This document shows positions 12,070 to 24,841 of a stretch of 64,000 nt of DNA, one piece after another. The translations under genes were made by a program, and so were the position numbers. Source of the stretch: Pseudoscleropodium purum (Eukaryota > Streptophyta > Bryopsida > Hypnales > Brachytheciaceae); assembly GCA_963969395.1 (NCBI GenBank), contig OZ017803.1:2666001-2730000 (forward strand), given 5' to 3'. The notes beneath the pieces are model-generated. The model saw only the letters and a list, made by a program, of their open reading frames with translations. It made no database searches and was not told the origin of the DNA. The stretch's first letter is position 1, and every line of letters begins with the position of its first letter.

Positions 12070-15014
12070 AAGAGAGAGGACATGGCGAGAATGGTTTTCT
12101 TATCTAGTTGGGGAAATTCAAAGTCGAAATCTAGAGCTGCAACCAAGGGTGGCAGGTGGAAGGGGAAAGCGCAGACGGAGGGGGGCTGTCTGAGCCAACC
12201 AGTAAGCGCGATGCACATCACTACGGCGCCGGGGACTAGATAAGAATATGCCCGATGGTTTAAGGAAACTCTCCGTCTTCAGTCTCGCTCTTGGGTTTCG
12301 TCTGTTCACATTTTCATCCAAAATGTGGGAGCACGTACAAGGTGGGTACCCCCCAAACCGTCACTTTTAGCTACTGTGCCTAGTTATTATTATTAGACCA
12401 GTCAGATTTTCCTGTTAACAATTGAAAGGACGTTCAAACGTACCAAAGAACATGACATTTGGATATTGTATGTGAAAGTTACAAAGGGTCAAAGTAATTT
12501 TGGATAGATGATTTCAAATTGTTTCTTCAACATAGGTACATTCTGGTTATGGAGATGAACCAAGAGAGTGATGATGGTTGCTTTTTGGCAAAGTATGATT
12601 TTGGGTGTACCCCACCTTAGAGTTTTGACTTTGAAGAGTTTTGGTTTTCATTAGGAGGATTATAAATGTCTTCAAGAGCTTTTTGTAGAAGATATGGGAA
12701 ATAGATGAAATACGTTCAATATGTTGAAGAAACAAAGTTTGTCTAGATGAAATTAATTCAAGTATGTTGGAAATTTAAAAAAAAAATTATTCATCAATGT
12801 TGTGACTAGTATAGGTATTAGGTACTTTTAGACTTTTGTGCAAACCTTCCTCTACTAGGGATTCTGAGGGGGTAACTCTTTAATACCTAAACTCTTTGAT
12901 TTTTGCATACTTTTGTATGTATCTTTACAAAAACATATTATTTACCTCAATTTTCATCAAATTGAACACAAAGAATGTGATAGTTCTAAAGATTCAAGCA
13001 TAATTTTGAATGTATGAGAAGTTATGTTGACAAAAACATCACCTTGAAGAACCCTAAATCCATCATTCACCCAAAATATGGATTTTAGAGCTCTTGAGAA
13101 TAATTTCTAATTGCTCCATTTCATCTTTGGAAAATTTATTGATAGATAATTTAAATCCTTCCAACTTATCTACATGATTGATTCATGTAGAGCAATTTTT
13201 CATCTTTCCATTGATATATTACATAATTTTTCTTGAAGCTTTTCTAATGAATATTAATTAGATGAAGTACTCTTTTCATAATAGTCAACATCCACTTAGA
13301 AGATGATAAAGCACGTATGGGTTTTGGAAAGTAAAAGAAACTGTTGACTATGATGCTATTTTTTTTATGCAACAAGGTTGCTGTTGCAAACATTGCATCA
13401 ATACTCATACAATACAAGTGAATTCAATTAGTGTAATAGTTTGAACAATAAAAGCCCACTCCCCCTTGCACAATAAATATGTTCAATGTATTGTGAACCT
13501 TGGGATGAAATGAAGTGAAATTGAGTGACAATTTGATGAAAATCATATTTTTGATATAGTAATAAAATAGTGTGGACATTATATTGTGTAAATAGTAATA
13601 ATCATATTCTATTGAATTTATATAAAAAAAAATTGTTATGTGAATTACAATGTTAATGCACAATGTAAATTCACATTATTTTAGAACTAATGTCAGTTGG
13701 CATTCTTATGAAGGGGAAGTACTTGAATTAACTTTGTGGTAAGTTCAAAGTAACCAAACTAATTTGTGGTATTAGTGTGTGTCACACCAACTATCTCATC
13801 AAAGTGATATTATTTTTTAATAATAATAAAATTAAAGTACCTACATTCTTGAAATATTCCATCAATTCATTTTGTAAACAACTTTTAGAAGTATTTTTTT
13901 GTAGTTTCTAGTATATAGTCTACTAATTACCTACACTTAATTTTTATCTTAAAATTCTTCTTTTTCCAAAAGTTCCCTCATCAGAAAGTTGGACTAGTCT
14001 AAATTGATGTTGTTTTGATAGCAAAGGCCATATGTCAATGTGATTTTTCTAATTCCTTTGATACAAAGTTGGCATAGAGGTTGGCACCAAATTACCTTGA
14101 TTGCATTTCAATGCACCATATTGACAAGCCCAAATTGAAGTTCATGATGTTGGTATTCTCAATACTACATCAAATGCAAGAAAACCAAAAAGCATTTCCT
14201 ACAAATCTACAATTACCCAAGATCCTTTACATTTTGTAGATTAAAGTTCCTTTCTCTAAAAAGAAAAAAAAAATCTTCAATTCAACCTAGCCCATGAATA
14301 GTACAAGGAATAATTTTTTTGCATAGACAAACATAAAGTGACCTCGGTGCCTTCCTATGAAAGAATATTATACCCCTTTGCAACTTGCTATACTTACCTC
14401 CACCCAATCACAACTAAAGTTTCTTACCTAGTGTGTCAAAAACAAAGAGAATCTCCATCATTTATCATATCCACCAATGTCTAATTTATTAACAAAAAAA
14501 TAGCATTTATCAATGGAAATTATCCATTTGTTTCAAAATAGAAAAGGGACTCCAAAGCATTTCGAGGTCACCATCCCCAGTAAAATAAGCATGTGCCATA
14601 GTCAGGGAATCTTCTGATGTGCACATTTTATTTCATCCCAAACTTGGTGGTGTGTGCAATTGGGGACCAGACGATTGACTTTTTTTCTAATGTACGTTAT
14701 ACAAAGTAATATTTTTTCATGTCCAATATTATTATTTTTTTCATGCTGCTGTTAGTATTGGCTCTCCGTTGTACTTGAAAAAGGTATGAAAAAATTAAAG
14801 GAACAATTGACTCCAGTATCTGACTCACCAATGGTGACTTGTTCATGTAATCCAATGATCTGCACGAAAAACAGTATTTGGGGGTTTGGCATCCAATTGA
14901 CATCCCTTGTTGGTCACATGAACATAATATATGCGCCCAACATTCTTTTGCATGACAAAAGGCTCAGTCAGCCTCTGTTGAGTTTAACCCCGCCACAGAC
15001 ATTAAGTGTCCAAT

Positions 15015-15062
15015 GGATGAATAGTTACACCATTTAAGACAAAACGATGTAACTATTCATCC
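15015..15062. repeat. Perfect 15-bp inverted repeat (hairpin)
   Basis: GGATGAATAGTTACA, an 18-bp spacer, then TGTAACTATTCATCC. The arms are perfectly complementary. It lies in gene-free DNA; it may be a tiny fold-back element or a structured RNA, and nothing else supports either. Confidence 0.7.
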
Positions 15063-15583
15063 TTCGAGTTTTGTTGTGAAAAACAAGCATCTTTTATAGT
15101 AGTTTGACTTCCAATGAGTGTTTTTCATTTTTTTGAAGCAATTTATTCCCATGGAATTAGAAAACCAAACTGTCCTTACAAGTCAAATTCCATGCATGGA
15201 CTCCAGAGGAACCACCTTGAATCAACTATAGAGTTTAATGTGTAGGATACCTACAGGTAGTTTGTTGGTTTTGGTTTTCGGACAAATGGTTATGTGGCCT
15301 TTCTTTCAAGAAGGTTTTTAGTTCATGGCTCTTTCATTCCAGGGGTTTGAATTGAAGGAGGCCAATTTTGAGTATGTAATTTTTGTATGTAATTTTTTGT
15401 ATGTGCTAACTCTGCATGATGGATAAAATGAAATTTTGGAAGCATTGTGGCAACAATGTGTAGGCCATCATTACAGTTTGGCATTTTTTAACACATTTTC
15501 CCCCTTTTTTTTCTATAGGCTTGAATGTGCCCTTTCTTTTGAGGAAATTGGGCATTTAATTGCCTAAAAAAGGAACTTGCCTA

Positions 15584-15649
15584 CTACAAATTCAAAATGG
15601 ACTAGATGGAAGCTCCTCTCGTCTCCTACAAATTCAAAATGGACTAGAT
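15584..15649. repeat. 24-bp direct repeat, 42 bp apart
   Basis: CTACAAATTCAAAATGGACT followed by AGAT occurs at 15584 and again at 15626 without mismatch. Short local duplication; no gene nearby. Confidence 0.75.
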
Positions 15650-18600
15650 ATTAATGCTTGAAATCCAAGAGGGATGAGAGCGTTATGGGTCATCACAAAC
15701 ATCTGTATTTGTATTTTTTGCAAATTTAAGGATCTTGGAAGAAGGTTTGTGTTATGAGATATAATGCATTTTTGACCATCCAATGAAATGGTAACAAATC
15801 TACCTTGAAAGTTTGATTTAGCATTATGGATTGGTTTTTCTTCATTGGTTTGTCACTAGTTGCAACCTCTCAATTAATTTATTGATTGTGCCTTTTTGAC
15901 AAGGGCTATAGCATTGACTTTAGTTTGTGAATTTGAGTTTCTAAACCCTATCTACAACTACATTTTACACATATAATTTTATCAAGGTTTGGTTGGAGTA
16001 GAGATGTATGGAATTGATTAGTAAATTAATATTGTTGTTTACCTAGGATAGAGCCTCACAATTATATTGTTCTCGCTGTCAATACGAGTTGGTCACAAAA
16101 ATTTTATTTTATTTTTTGTAATATACATATCAATTTCTCACAGGCCAATTTTCTCCAAATTGAAATTTGTACTAATTCAATTGCTAGATTCCTATAAAGA
16201 AAAAAAATATATATTCCAAATTGAAAGTGCTAATTGATATTGCATCTATAGGAGGAAGTGAACTTGGCATTAATAGCCCTTCACTATTTGAAGGGCAAGG
16301 ATCCTCCTAACTCATTGAAAATAGAGTTGAAGATAGTAATAAATAATTTGTGTGAAATCGGAAGAGTCTAGGAATCAAATTTTTCACCTTCCTCAAATGT
16401 TTTTTTCATGAAGATTTACATATAAATGTCCAAATGTAGTGCAATTCTTCTACAAGACAATGGTATCCACTAGAATATTGTCAAAGTCTTTCTCTAGTCC
16501 TTCCAACTAAAGGCCAATTGCATGACACTATCTAATTAATTTGTTGTTGTCATGCAATTTTAAATCTTCTACTTAATGTTATTTTGCAAAAATCCTTTCA
16601 CACATTAATGCTTTGCAATTTCAAAATGGCTTAGAAAATTAGTGTAGATTGCTTTCAAAGATGAACTCTAAGTAATTGAAGCCATAAATTCCCAAAAGTT
16701 TGGTTTATTCATTCAATACTTCCTTGTAGCTTGAGCACAAAAAATTCTTGGTGGAAATTCATGTTTAGTTTCTTGTTGCATTCATCAAGGAAGAAAAGGT
16801 TTTTCCGGTTAGGCTTTTCTCTTGCTCATATTGTTGCAAACGAATATCAAGTTCTACAACCCCTCATGGTACTAAACCCATTTGCAATTGAGCCATGTGA
16901 ATCTGATTAAGAACTTAAAAACCAGCAATGACATTACTGTCTTTAAATCTAGCCTCTAAAGCCATACAAACCACTTCTTTATAAATATTAGGGGCTCATG
17001 GCAACTTCCAAATCAATACATGTAGGATCCTAAATCATTTCACTCTTGTGAAATTTGAATCCCTTTATTTTACTAGGCAAGCACAAAGGTAATCAAATGG
17101 GGGTTCAAATTTGGGAAGGACATAAAAATTTGTAGTTGAATTAAAATAATGTGTTCAAGTTCAAGTTCCAAGAAGAAAGAATATCTTCATGAATGCAACT
17201 CTGGTTTCAAAATAAAAACAATAGTAGAGATATCAATAAGTTTACACTTGAAAATCTTAGATAGTTTAGAAAGCATATGTAGAATATCAACTAAAATATA
17301 TAAAATAAAATAAAAATTTAAGTCACAACAGTTAAGAAACAAATGAGGAATGGAAGCATCATCCTTGTTAAGATTACCAAGCAAATAGATAAGGACAAAT
17401 GAGCCAAGGAAATCACACGAACAAGTCACAACTTGCCACCTAAAGAACCGATAAATTTTATAGAAACTTTTTTAAGGTTTTTTGAACATCATTCAATTCA
17501 CTTTAAAGGGTTTGTAAGGTAAATTTCTTTTGACAATTTCTTAAAGTGACTAGTTCACACATTCAACATAGAGCCATTGCAATAGACATTTTCTTACAAG
17601 ATTTGTTTTTAAAGGCCTTAATCCCCATTGTTAAAGTCCCATTTGGGTTCAAACATCATTGCTTCTAAAGTGATATAGATCTAAATGTCAATAAGTTATA
17701 GAAATTTGAACTATACGATCTTGTAGTGAACATATTGTAGATGATGTGAATCAAATTTGGAGTCATTTGACCACATAGATTGCAAGATTATAACGTTTTA
17801 GTGTTGAAAAAACATACTAAAATTTTCCTAGCAACAAACTTCAAGGTGAAATTCAATTTCTAAACCTACTCAAATGATAAAATTTGAAACTATAAATTGA
17901 TTCAAAACTAACTTACAAACACATTGGTGAAAAAAATATCATTCAGTTAACTCAATATGTTGGCAAAATGGCTTGCAGAAATTTGTCAGGATTTTAAACT
18001 TTGAATTGCTCCCAAACATTCAAAGAAATTTGTATTGATATGAAAATTATACTACAATAATTTGATTGAAAAGAAAACATAATCCAACAAATTTTATTAA
18101 AAATAAACATTTGATGAAGGAGATAAAACCCTTCAAAGTTGCAACCATCAAATGCAGTTTGGTGGATTCAAATTGAACCTGTGAAATTTGATCAACTTCC
18201 AATTAATGAAAACATCTTGTACCAATTTGAAAATCTTACCATACAAACTAAAAGAAAGAGCACAAATTTTCAAACAAGTTTTCTTGAATTTGAACATTGG
18301 ATGCAAAAGTTACAACACTTTGAATTAAACTTGAAACTATGTGAGGACAATTTTGGTCCCCTCTGGCAATGAGGGGTCAAAGACAACTAGGTTTATTCTA
18401 TGAGCAACTCAATTTGGATTGCAGTAAAGAATAGATTTACCTTTTTTTAGTTGAGCTACCACACATCTATTCTTCCCAACTATAAGAAAAGCTCTATTGA
18501 ATCCAAATCCAATGCATTTCCTTAGATTTAGTTGTATATAATTAAAGTAGCCATAAAAATGTCAAATACCACCATAGAATTCTTTTTTCCATCCTATTTT

Positions 18601-18702
18601 CACAATAAAACTAAGAAACATGAAATAGATAAACTAGCCTCTAAAAAATTGTACAAACTACATAGTATCTTTTGACAAAAATATCAATGGATGCATCAAT
18701 CA

Positions 18703-19634
18703 TTAACCCCTAAAGGTCGGAGACTATATTTTTACCAAAACCCCTTCCAAACTGCCATTTTTAATACAAGCATCAAATTTAGATGAAAAACATTTTTGGA
18801 CACATGTAACCATAGGATCTTGTAATACACTATTTTGAAAAGATGTTGGAAAATTTTCAAAATTTTCCACCATGTAGATTGCAAGATATTAACGTTTGAA
18901 GTGACAAAAACCATTTTTTTGACCTTGTGAAAATACCATCAGCTTCACTTCACAAGGTCACATTTGTATGGAAAAATGTCCAAAATGATGTTTTACTCTT
19001 TGGATTCATTCTTTAAGACAAGTTGGCTACATGCTTAAAATTTTTTAGATTATTTGGAATTGCACATCATATAGAAAAAAAATTGTAAATAGAAAAGAAG
19101 TACGTACAATTGATTCAAAACACTAAATTGTTAAGAATTTAAATATGGAATTGAAAATTTTCAATCCCAATGGTGGTAATGTAATAATAAAAAAATCTAC
19201 ATCTTATTTTTTTAAATTAAAAATTGGATTAAATAAAATATTCCAAAGTTTATTTTTGAGTAGGGAATCCATGACTGCCTACAAACTAGAACACCTTATA
19301 ACTTTCATCTTGTAAATCAAAATGGGATGATTTAAAGCTTTTCACACACAAAGAGAGAGAGAGATAGAGAGAGAATCAATTTCAAATTTCATTTTTGAAA
19401 GAAGTGATTTTTTAAGAAATTTTTGGGCTACCCGCCAAGCATTGAAAATTACATATCATGCAATAACTTTTGAATCATGTAGTCAAAAGTTATGAAAATT
19501 GCTGGGCCTAAAAGCTACTCCTTGGGCACATGTTGTGTGAAATTTCAACAAAAAGAACTAAAAATTCCATTCATAGTGAGCTCCCAAAAATTGCTATGTT
19601 GCCAAAAAATGCAATTTGGACCTTTAGGGGTTAA
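18703..19634. mobile_element. Non-autonomous TIR element, family A, copy 1 (~930 bp)
   Basis: Bounded by perfect 16-bp terminal inverted repeats, TTAACCCCTAAAGGTC at 18703 and its complement ending at 19634. TTAA at each edge is probably the target duplication. The interior is AT-rich with no credible ORF. It is similar over its whole length to the elements at 46135 and 62235. It contains a 12-bp perfect hairpin stem at 18920-18960. Confidence 0.8.
19351..19374. repeat. GA microsatellite
   Basis: Run of GA dinucleotides with one interruption (AGAGAGAGAGATAGAGAGAG), inside family A copy 1. Confidence 0.85.
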
Positions 19635-20689
19635 GCCAATTGAAAGAACTTGGAATCTCTAACTATCCAAAACTTCCTTGAATGGCATTGGATAAACCAA
19701 AGATCATTCTAACACAAGATTTTTCATCATCATAAAGTTTTTTAGTGATGGAAGTTTTGTAAGAAAGACAATTATATAAACTTTGAAAATTGTGAAAAGG
19801 AAAAGTTTCCTTTTTGTAAAGTAAGCAACCCTAAATAAGGATAACATTGCTTCATCAAATTAGATGTGATTTGAAACTATAACAACCTTTCGCAAATATT
19901 TTTTTTACTTTCATATTTATCCCAATCTATTTTTTTATATCCTATAGTTAATCCTAAAATCTTTAAATGTGCAGACCCCTCACCAACATATACAAACTTA
20001 TTTCCACACTCTTTACATCTTAGAAAAAACCCTCCTCAAGTTATAATTGAACTCCACCCAATCATACAAATCATACCAAGAATCTTTCTAATCTAGATTG
20101 TTTTTCTCAATATCATTCGGTTCTTTATTGAAAAGTATGTTGAATAAAGAAAAAGTAGATCCATACATATACCAAGACTCTACTACATCCAACCCTCAAT
20201 AGCATATTATTTCTACTCATTTTTCTTTCAGCCATAAAAATTAGAAGTATCTTCCCTAAAAGGTTATATTTTCTTCTTTGAGGCTTACAATAACTAGGAA
20301 GACTCTAGACTCTAAAGCTCTTGAATATTGACAATCAACAACAGCACTTGAGCATTGAAATATGATCAATCAACAAGAATGAACATGGCATTGAGACTTC
20401 TAATTTTGCTTCCTTTATTTTCAAAATGCAATTGGTTTCTTTTTCATTTACATTAGCAATCTTTGAACTTGGCATTGATTTTTTTCATCCATTGGTGCAT
20501 AGGTTATTAATGATATGTTTATGATATTGTATGTATACTAAATATTATGTATTGGCATCCAAATCTTGCCAATCAATTGGGTGTCATATTAATGGAACAA
20601 CCAAGACCTTTTTTTTGGTTTTCTAGTGCTAGATTGCACATGAGAAAAATAATTTGGCTAAAAGATGGCAATAGAATATGAAGTTTTTT

Positions 20690-20920
20690 GCTAGAGAACT
20701 TTGAATTAAAACAAATATTGGATGAAATCTCCAAATTGTGGATGAAAATAGAACTATAGACATGTGATATGTATTAATATACAATACAATCTTCTATCCA
20801 ATACATGGATGAATACTAAAATTTGGAGCACCACTATAAAATTTTATATTGCCACTTTTGCACCTCATTAAAAATTATAAAAAGCCCTATAAAATGCTTA
20901 TTAGGTAAGCTGTTTTGATC
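20690..20920. repeat. Interspersed repeat, copy 1 (partner at 31000-31215)
   Basis: Shares with 31000-31215, in the same orientation, the blocks GATGAAAATAGAA, TTCTATCCAAT, TGGATGAAT and AGCAC(C/T)ACTA. Non-coding and diverged; the ends are not sharply defined. Confidence 0.5.
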
Positions 20921-22246
20921 TATGAGAAACTAGGTAATTAACTTTCAAAGTGAGCAAATTTGTTTAGACACCATAGTAGTTGATCCATTTTTTATCAACC
21001 CCCCCACCCCACCCCCTCTATGATACAAGCTACTCTCACTTTTCGATTACATTATAGGAAATTGCACATTTCAACAAGGCCATTTGACTGCATGTAATTG
21101 TGCAAATATAAAATATATTGGCCAAAACTTTCTCACTACAAAATTGTCAATGAATATCAAATTATTTGTTCCGGTAGATTCTTGATTAGATTTTTTTTAA
21201 TAAAAAATAAAAAATGTTGTTTTTGCACATTTGCCAAAAGTCAAATGGCACTCCACAAGGTTGAGACTTTTTGTAATGCTTGGAGATGAGCATCAATTTT
21301 TAGCATCAATTTCCAATGCAATTGTAGTGTATTATGATTGGTTGCAAAACTCTCAATATTGCAACTAGCCCATGGTTGGAAATAGGAAGACCTATATGAC
21401 CAGTGTAGGTCAAATAAAATCTTCAACTAAAACATTTACAGTGATTATGTTTTGAAAATTGAAATTTAAAAAAATTATAAAATCCCTCCAAATTGTATTT
21501 CTATTCTCTAGAAAATGCACTTAGGAAACATGCACTACTAATATGTATAGTTGCTTAAGTGGTTTGAAATGGGTTTGCTCCTTTATTTAAAGATTTGGTA
21601 CATACATGAGTTTTCTTCTCATACATAAGTTTACTTCACTATCTACCTCTTTAAAAGATTTAAAAGGCAACAACACCTAAAATTGTCCAAATAAAGGTTT
21701 GAGTATGATTCCTATCATTGAATTGTGAGAGTTTCCTTTGATTCTTGTTGGAAGTCCAAAAAGGGAATTATAGATTCTCTTAGGGCTTCCTTCCATTCAA
21801 AATTGGGGTTGTTGAAGCCTACCAATGATTGGTAGAATGAGGATTTTAGAAAAATCGGACTCCCATTCCCCTTCTAATTGATGGGCTTTACTAATCCTCA
21901 ATTGCACATAGAAGCCTACCTTTAGAATATATTCTTTGGACTCCATATGAACAAACTATGAATAAATTGAAAATAGGTGTATTCAAAATTGACCCTTGGA
22001 TCTTAAGGATGAAGGTTGTATATTCTAAGCAAGAATTCAATTTTGCAAGTAGCTCCCAACTAGGTGCAGTTTCCTTAGAGCCTTCATTTTAGGAGTGTTT
22101 CACACTAATGTGTCCCAAATCTTAGCTTTCTAAGTCTTGGTTTAAGGTCAAATTCTAACTTTCTTGGGTAGTAGAAGGTGATTAAAAAAACGGTTAGTAT
22201 AGAACTTGGGACTTTGATAGTGTAAAGGTCAAATTCTCAACTCTAA

Positions 22247-22589
22247 GGGCCACTTCACACATAGGCCGAAGGTCGAGAGTTTGTTGGCCTCCACCAATCG
22301 GATTTCAGAAAACCTTGACTTTGGCCTCTCGACCCTTCACACAAGGTGGCACAATCCAAAATCTATCGCCCTCCAAATTGCCTACATGGTAGCCCCAAGC
22401 TCCTAGGTGGCAATGGCCTCGAGACGGACTCTCCACCAAAGTTTGGGTTGCCACTTTGTGACGATCCAAACTCTAATTGAGAGTTCATCAAATTTACCAT
22501 TTATTACCCATTTTTTTGGACTCTCACCCAAAGTTTGGCCATGAACTCCCACAACCTCTCGACTTAGTTGGCCATGTGTGAAGCACCCC
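22247..22589. mobile_element. PIF/Harbinger-type (Tourist-like) MITE (343 bp)
   Basis: Flanked by TAA on both sides (22244-22246, 22590-22592). The terminal inverted repeats run about 45 bp: GGGCCACTTCACACATAGGC at the left, with the complement of TGGCCATGTGTGAAGCACCCC at the right. Much richer in GC than its surroundings. No transposase. Confidence 0.75.
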
Positions 22590-23050
22590 TAAGTCCCAAC
22601 TTGTCACTCCTATAATACAATATAATAATTGTATATCCAAAAAATGAATTGTAAAGTCAAAAGTCTATTTTTGGAGCACTTTTGGCATCAAATTTGCATT
22701 GGATAGATTCAGAGAAAATTCAAACCTTCTAGGATGCCTTATGTAATGGTTTTCTCTTTACTTCATATTCAAAAATTTGTTAGAACTTAAAGGTCAAGTT
22801 GGATTTCTACTTCAGCTTGATCCAAAACTTTCAAAAAGTGCTCCCACGTTGGAGTGATGAGGGACTTGAGACATAGTGTGAAGCTCCATGTCCCAATTTT
22901 CAGCTTTTTATCAATCAAAATTTGAGAATTCAATGCAACTTGGGATGTAGTGTAAAATGCCCCTCATAAGGGCTTCTCTACAACTTGGTCTTGGCATGAC
23001 AACTCAAAACAATAAAAGAGTTCAGATAATTCTAGTGATCCAAGTACCTA

Positions 23051-23074
23051 CTCCGGGACGAAGGACGGAGGGAG
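23051..23074. mobile_element. Stowaway-like terminal remnant (24 bp)
   Basis: CTCCGGGACGAAGGACGGAG continues into GGAG and is flanked by TA on both sides. The right half read in reverse is CTCCCTCCGTCC, the hallmark terminus of Stowaway (Tc1/mariner) MITEs. The interior appears deleted, leaving ends only. It lies in the probable 3' flank of the unknown plastid-protein gene. Confidence 0.45.
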
Positions 23075-23488
23075 TAACGATTTCAGTGGTCTTGCTTCAT
23101 AGTTTTAACTCCAAGTATTCTAGAATTCCAAAGAGAAGACTGCCGTGGAGGTGATAATTTCGCCTTGCCAAGCTAATGAAGACTTTCAAACGAATGCAGA
23201 TGAGAGATACAGGTGGAGAATAGTTAGAGGCAGGCACAGTTTCTGCTTGGTGTTAAACACTTTGCACCCAGAAGATATCCGTGGCAATCAAACCATGCAA
23301 CAATAACAGAAACCCTGGAGGAGAAAACGTCGTTATTTGACATGCAAATTTGATACCAGACAATTTGTAAAGCAAGACCGAAAAGCGTATAACTTCCATA
23401 AATCAAGCTGAATATCAGGAACAAAAGCACTCGAATCCCATTATTCATACAAACAGTCTCTGTATACATGGACAAGAATCTGAAAAAA

Positions 23489-24841
23489 TTAACTCTGTTC
23501 CACTGTTTTCCTATCAGCATGCTTTTCTCTCCAATCGTTGACAAGGGAAATGACTTGCCACAACCCACCATTAGCAAAATGGGGAACACTGATCCGACCC
23601 CAAGTAGGAAGGTATGGGGCAATAAACTTGAGGGCAACAAACAATGAACCTAATGCAACCAGATGCCGTGGTAACTGTTCCTCCTGAACACAAAATGCGA
23701 ATCATTCATTAGAGAAAATACAAAACAAATCTTACCACATCTCTGACCAAACTACAAAATGATACTTGACGAAGTGAAGTGAAGGTTCAACGACTGAACC
23801 CTTCACCCTTACAAATTCATGGTTTGAAAATGATCAATTTGATTTATGATACTGTGAATAATGAGGTCACATTTTATATCACCAGAGTCAGTGAAGAACA
23901 GAGCATGTGTTAGTCAAATATTAAATTGGACAAAAGAAAGTCTCCATGTGACCCTCTCAAAGCTGCTAAGAAAAACATTAGACTTCAGGGTTTGCCTGGG
24001 ATTGTCTCTCAATCACATTGCATTCACACACATATCTTGTGGTCTGAAGTAAGCAGGACATATAAAAGAGCAATGAAAGTACCTCAATGCGTGGAGACAA
24101 CTCGAGGGCAGTTTCCTTCATAATTCCAGCGAAAACAATCCCGCAAATCATACCAACAGGGATGACGAGCACTCTCTCTTGCAGCAACGTGTATGCAAGC
24201 TCACCGAGCACCGACACCGCCAACATCGGAATCGCTATCCATTTTCCGACAGTCCAGAGTTGGTCCAGCAGCCTCCTGAGAAACAGGCTACTAGCTTTGG
24301 CCCAGGGAAAAGCTCTAACCGGTTCGGTAGCCTTGTCCACAACATTGGAGATTACAGTACCCTGCTGTCTCTCATCACCATTGTTCGACGAGCTACCAAA
24401 TGTGGACGCCACACATTGAACGAGCGGTCTTGAGATTGGCGAGAGTGAGGGTTGCGAAAACCTCTGCGGTTGAAGTCGTTGACCCCGAAAGAAGACAGAA
24501 GCCTAAAATGCAAAAAAGATTCAATGCAAACAATCACTAGCCAATTCCAAGCATCAATGTCATTCTGGCGATTTAAAAGAGGGCTCTGCTTACAATTCTA
24601 AAGTTACCGAATTCCAAAACTAAAACGAGATTGGATTCAAATCAAGCCGAACGAAGAACAAACCAATAGAACAAAGGAGGAAGAGAAACATCGAGTTAGG
24701 GTTTGAGATGCAATTCAGTTGGCACAGCACCTGACTAACCCTGAGATTGCCGCTTGTAGAAGAAGATGCAGAGCAATAATTTGAGGTGAGGAGTCTTGAT
24801 GTGGAAGAGTGCACAGAGAGACTGTGACATTGCAACGCCAT
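23489..24841 (-). CDS. Predicted plastid membrane protein of unknown function (3 exons, 241 aa)
   Basis: Exons 24841-24731, 24502-24083 and 23683-23489 join in phase 0 through GT-AG introns (CAG/GTGCTG...TTTTAG/GC; GAG/GTACTT...TTCAG/GAG). The chosen ATG (24841) starts a Ser/Thr-rich stretch with no acidic residues, typical of a chloroplast transit peptide. An in-frame ATG at 24964 would add 41 residues with several acidic ones and looks less likely. After a polar region come two hydrophobic segments, at about residues 125-143 (IAIPMLAVSVLGELAY) and 148-165 (VLVIPVGMICGIVFAG), then ALELSPRIE. A third, weaker one lies at about 184-200. The C-terminus is charged (NDWREKHADRKTVEQS). It looks like a small conserved plastid inner-membrane or thylakoid protein, but I do not recognise the family well enough to name it. 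No functional motif is evident. Confidence 0.75.

Larger units (their letters stand above)
12070..18702. other. PSY upstream flank and gene-free AT-rich DNA
   Basis: 12070-12360 is less AT-rich and should contain the PSY leader and proximal promoter on the minus strand; a GATAAG box lies near 12238. From 12.4 kb on I see only short spurious frames, the small repeats at 15.0 and 15.6 kb, and a diverged family A-like stretch around 17.7-18.1 kb. Confidence 0.55.
19635..23488. other. Gene-free DNA and 3' flank of the plastid-protein gene
   Basis: Contains the interspersed repeat at 20690, the Tourist-like MITE at 22247 and the Stowaway-like remnant at 23051. 23080-23488 is probably 3' UTR or flank of the minus-strand gene ending at 23489. 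No other coding sequence supported. Confidence 0.55.

Noticed and set aside
11732..12193. 153-codon plus-strand frame with a Pro/Leu run
   Set aside because: Antisense shadow of PSY exon 1; the run is the complement of the Gly/Ser-coding microsatellite.
23224..23640. 138-codon minus-strand frame with hydrophobic stretches
   Set aside because: It overlaps the third exon of the plastid-protein gene in another frame; the exon frame joins in phase with exon 2 and ends at 23489.
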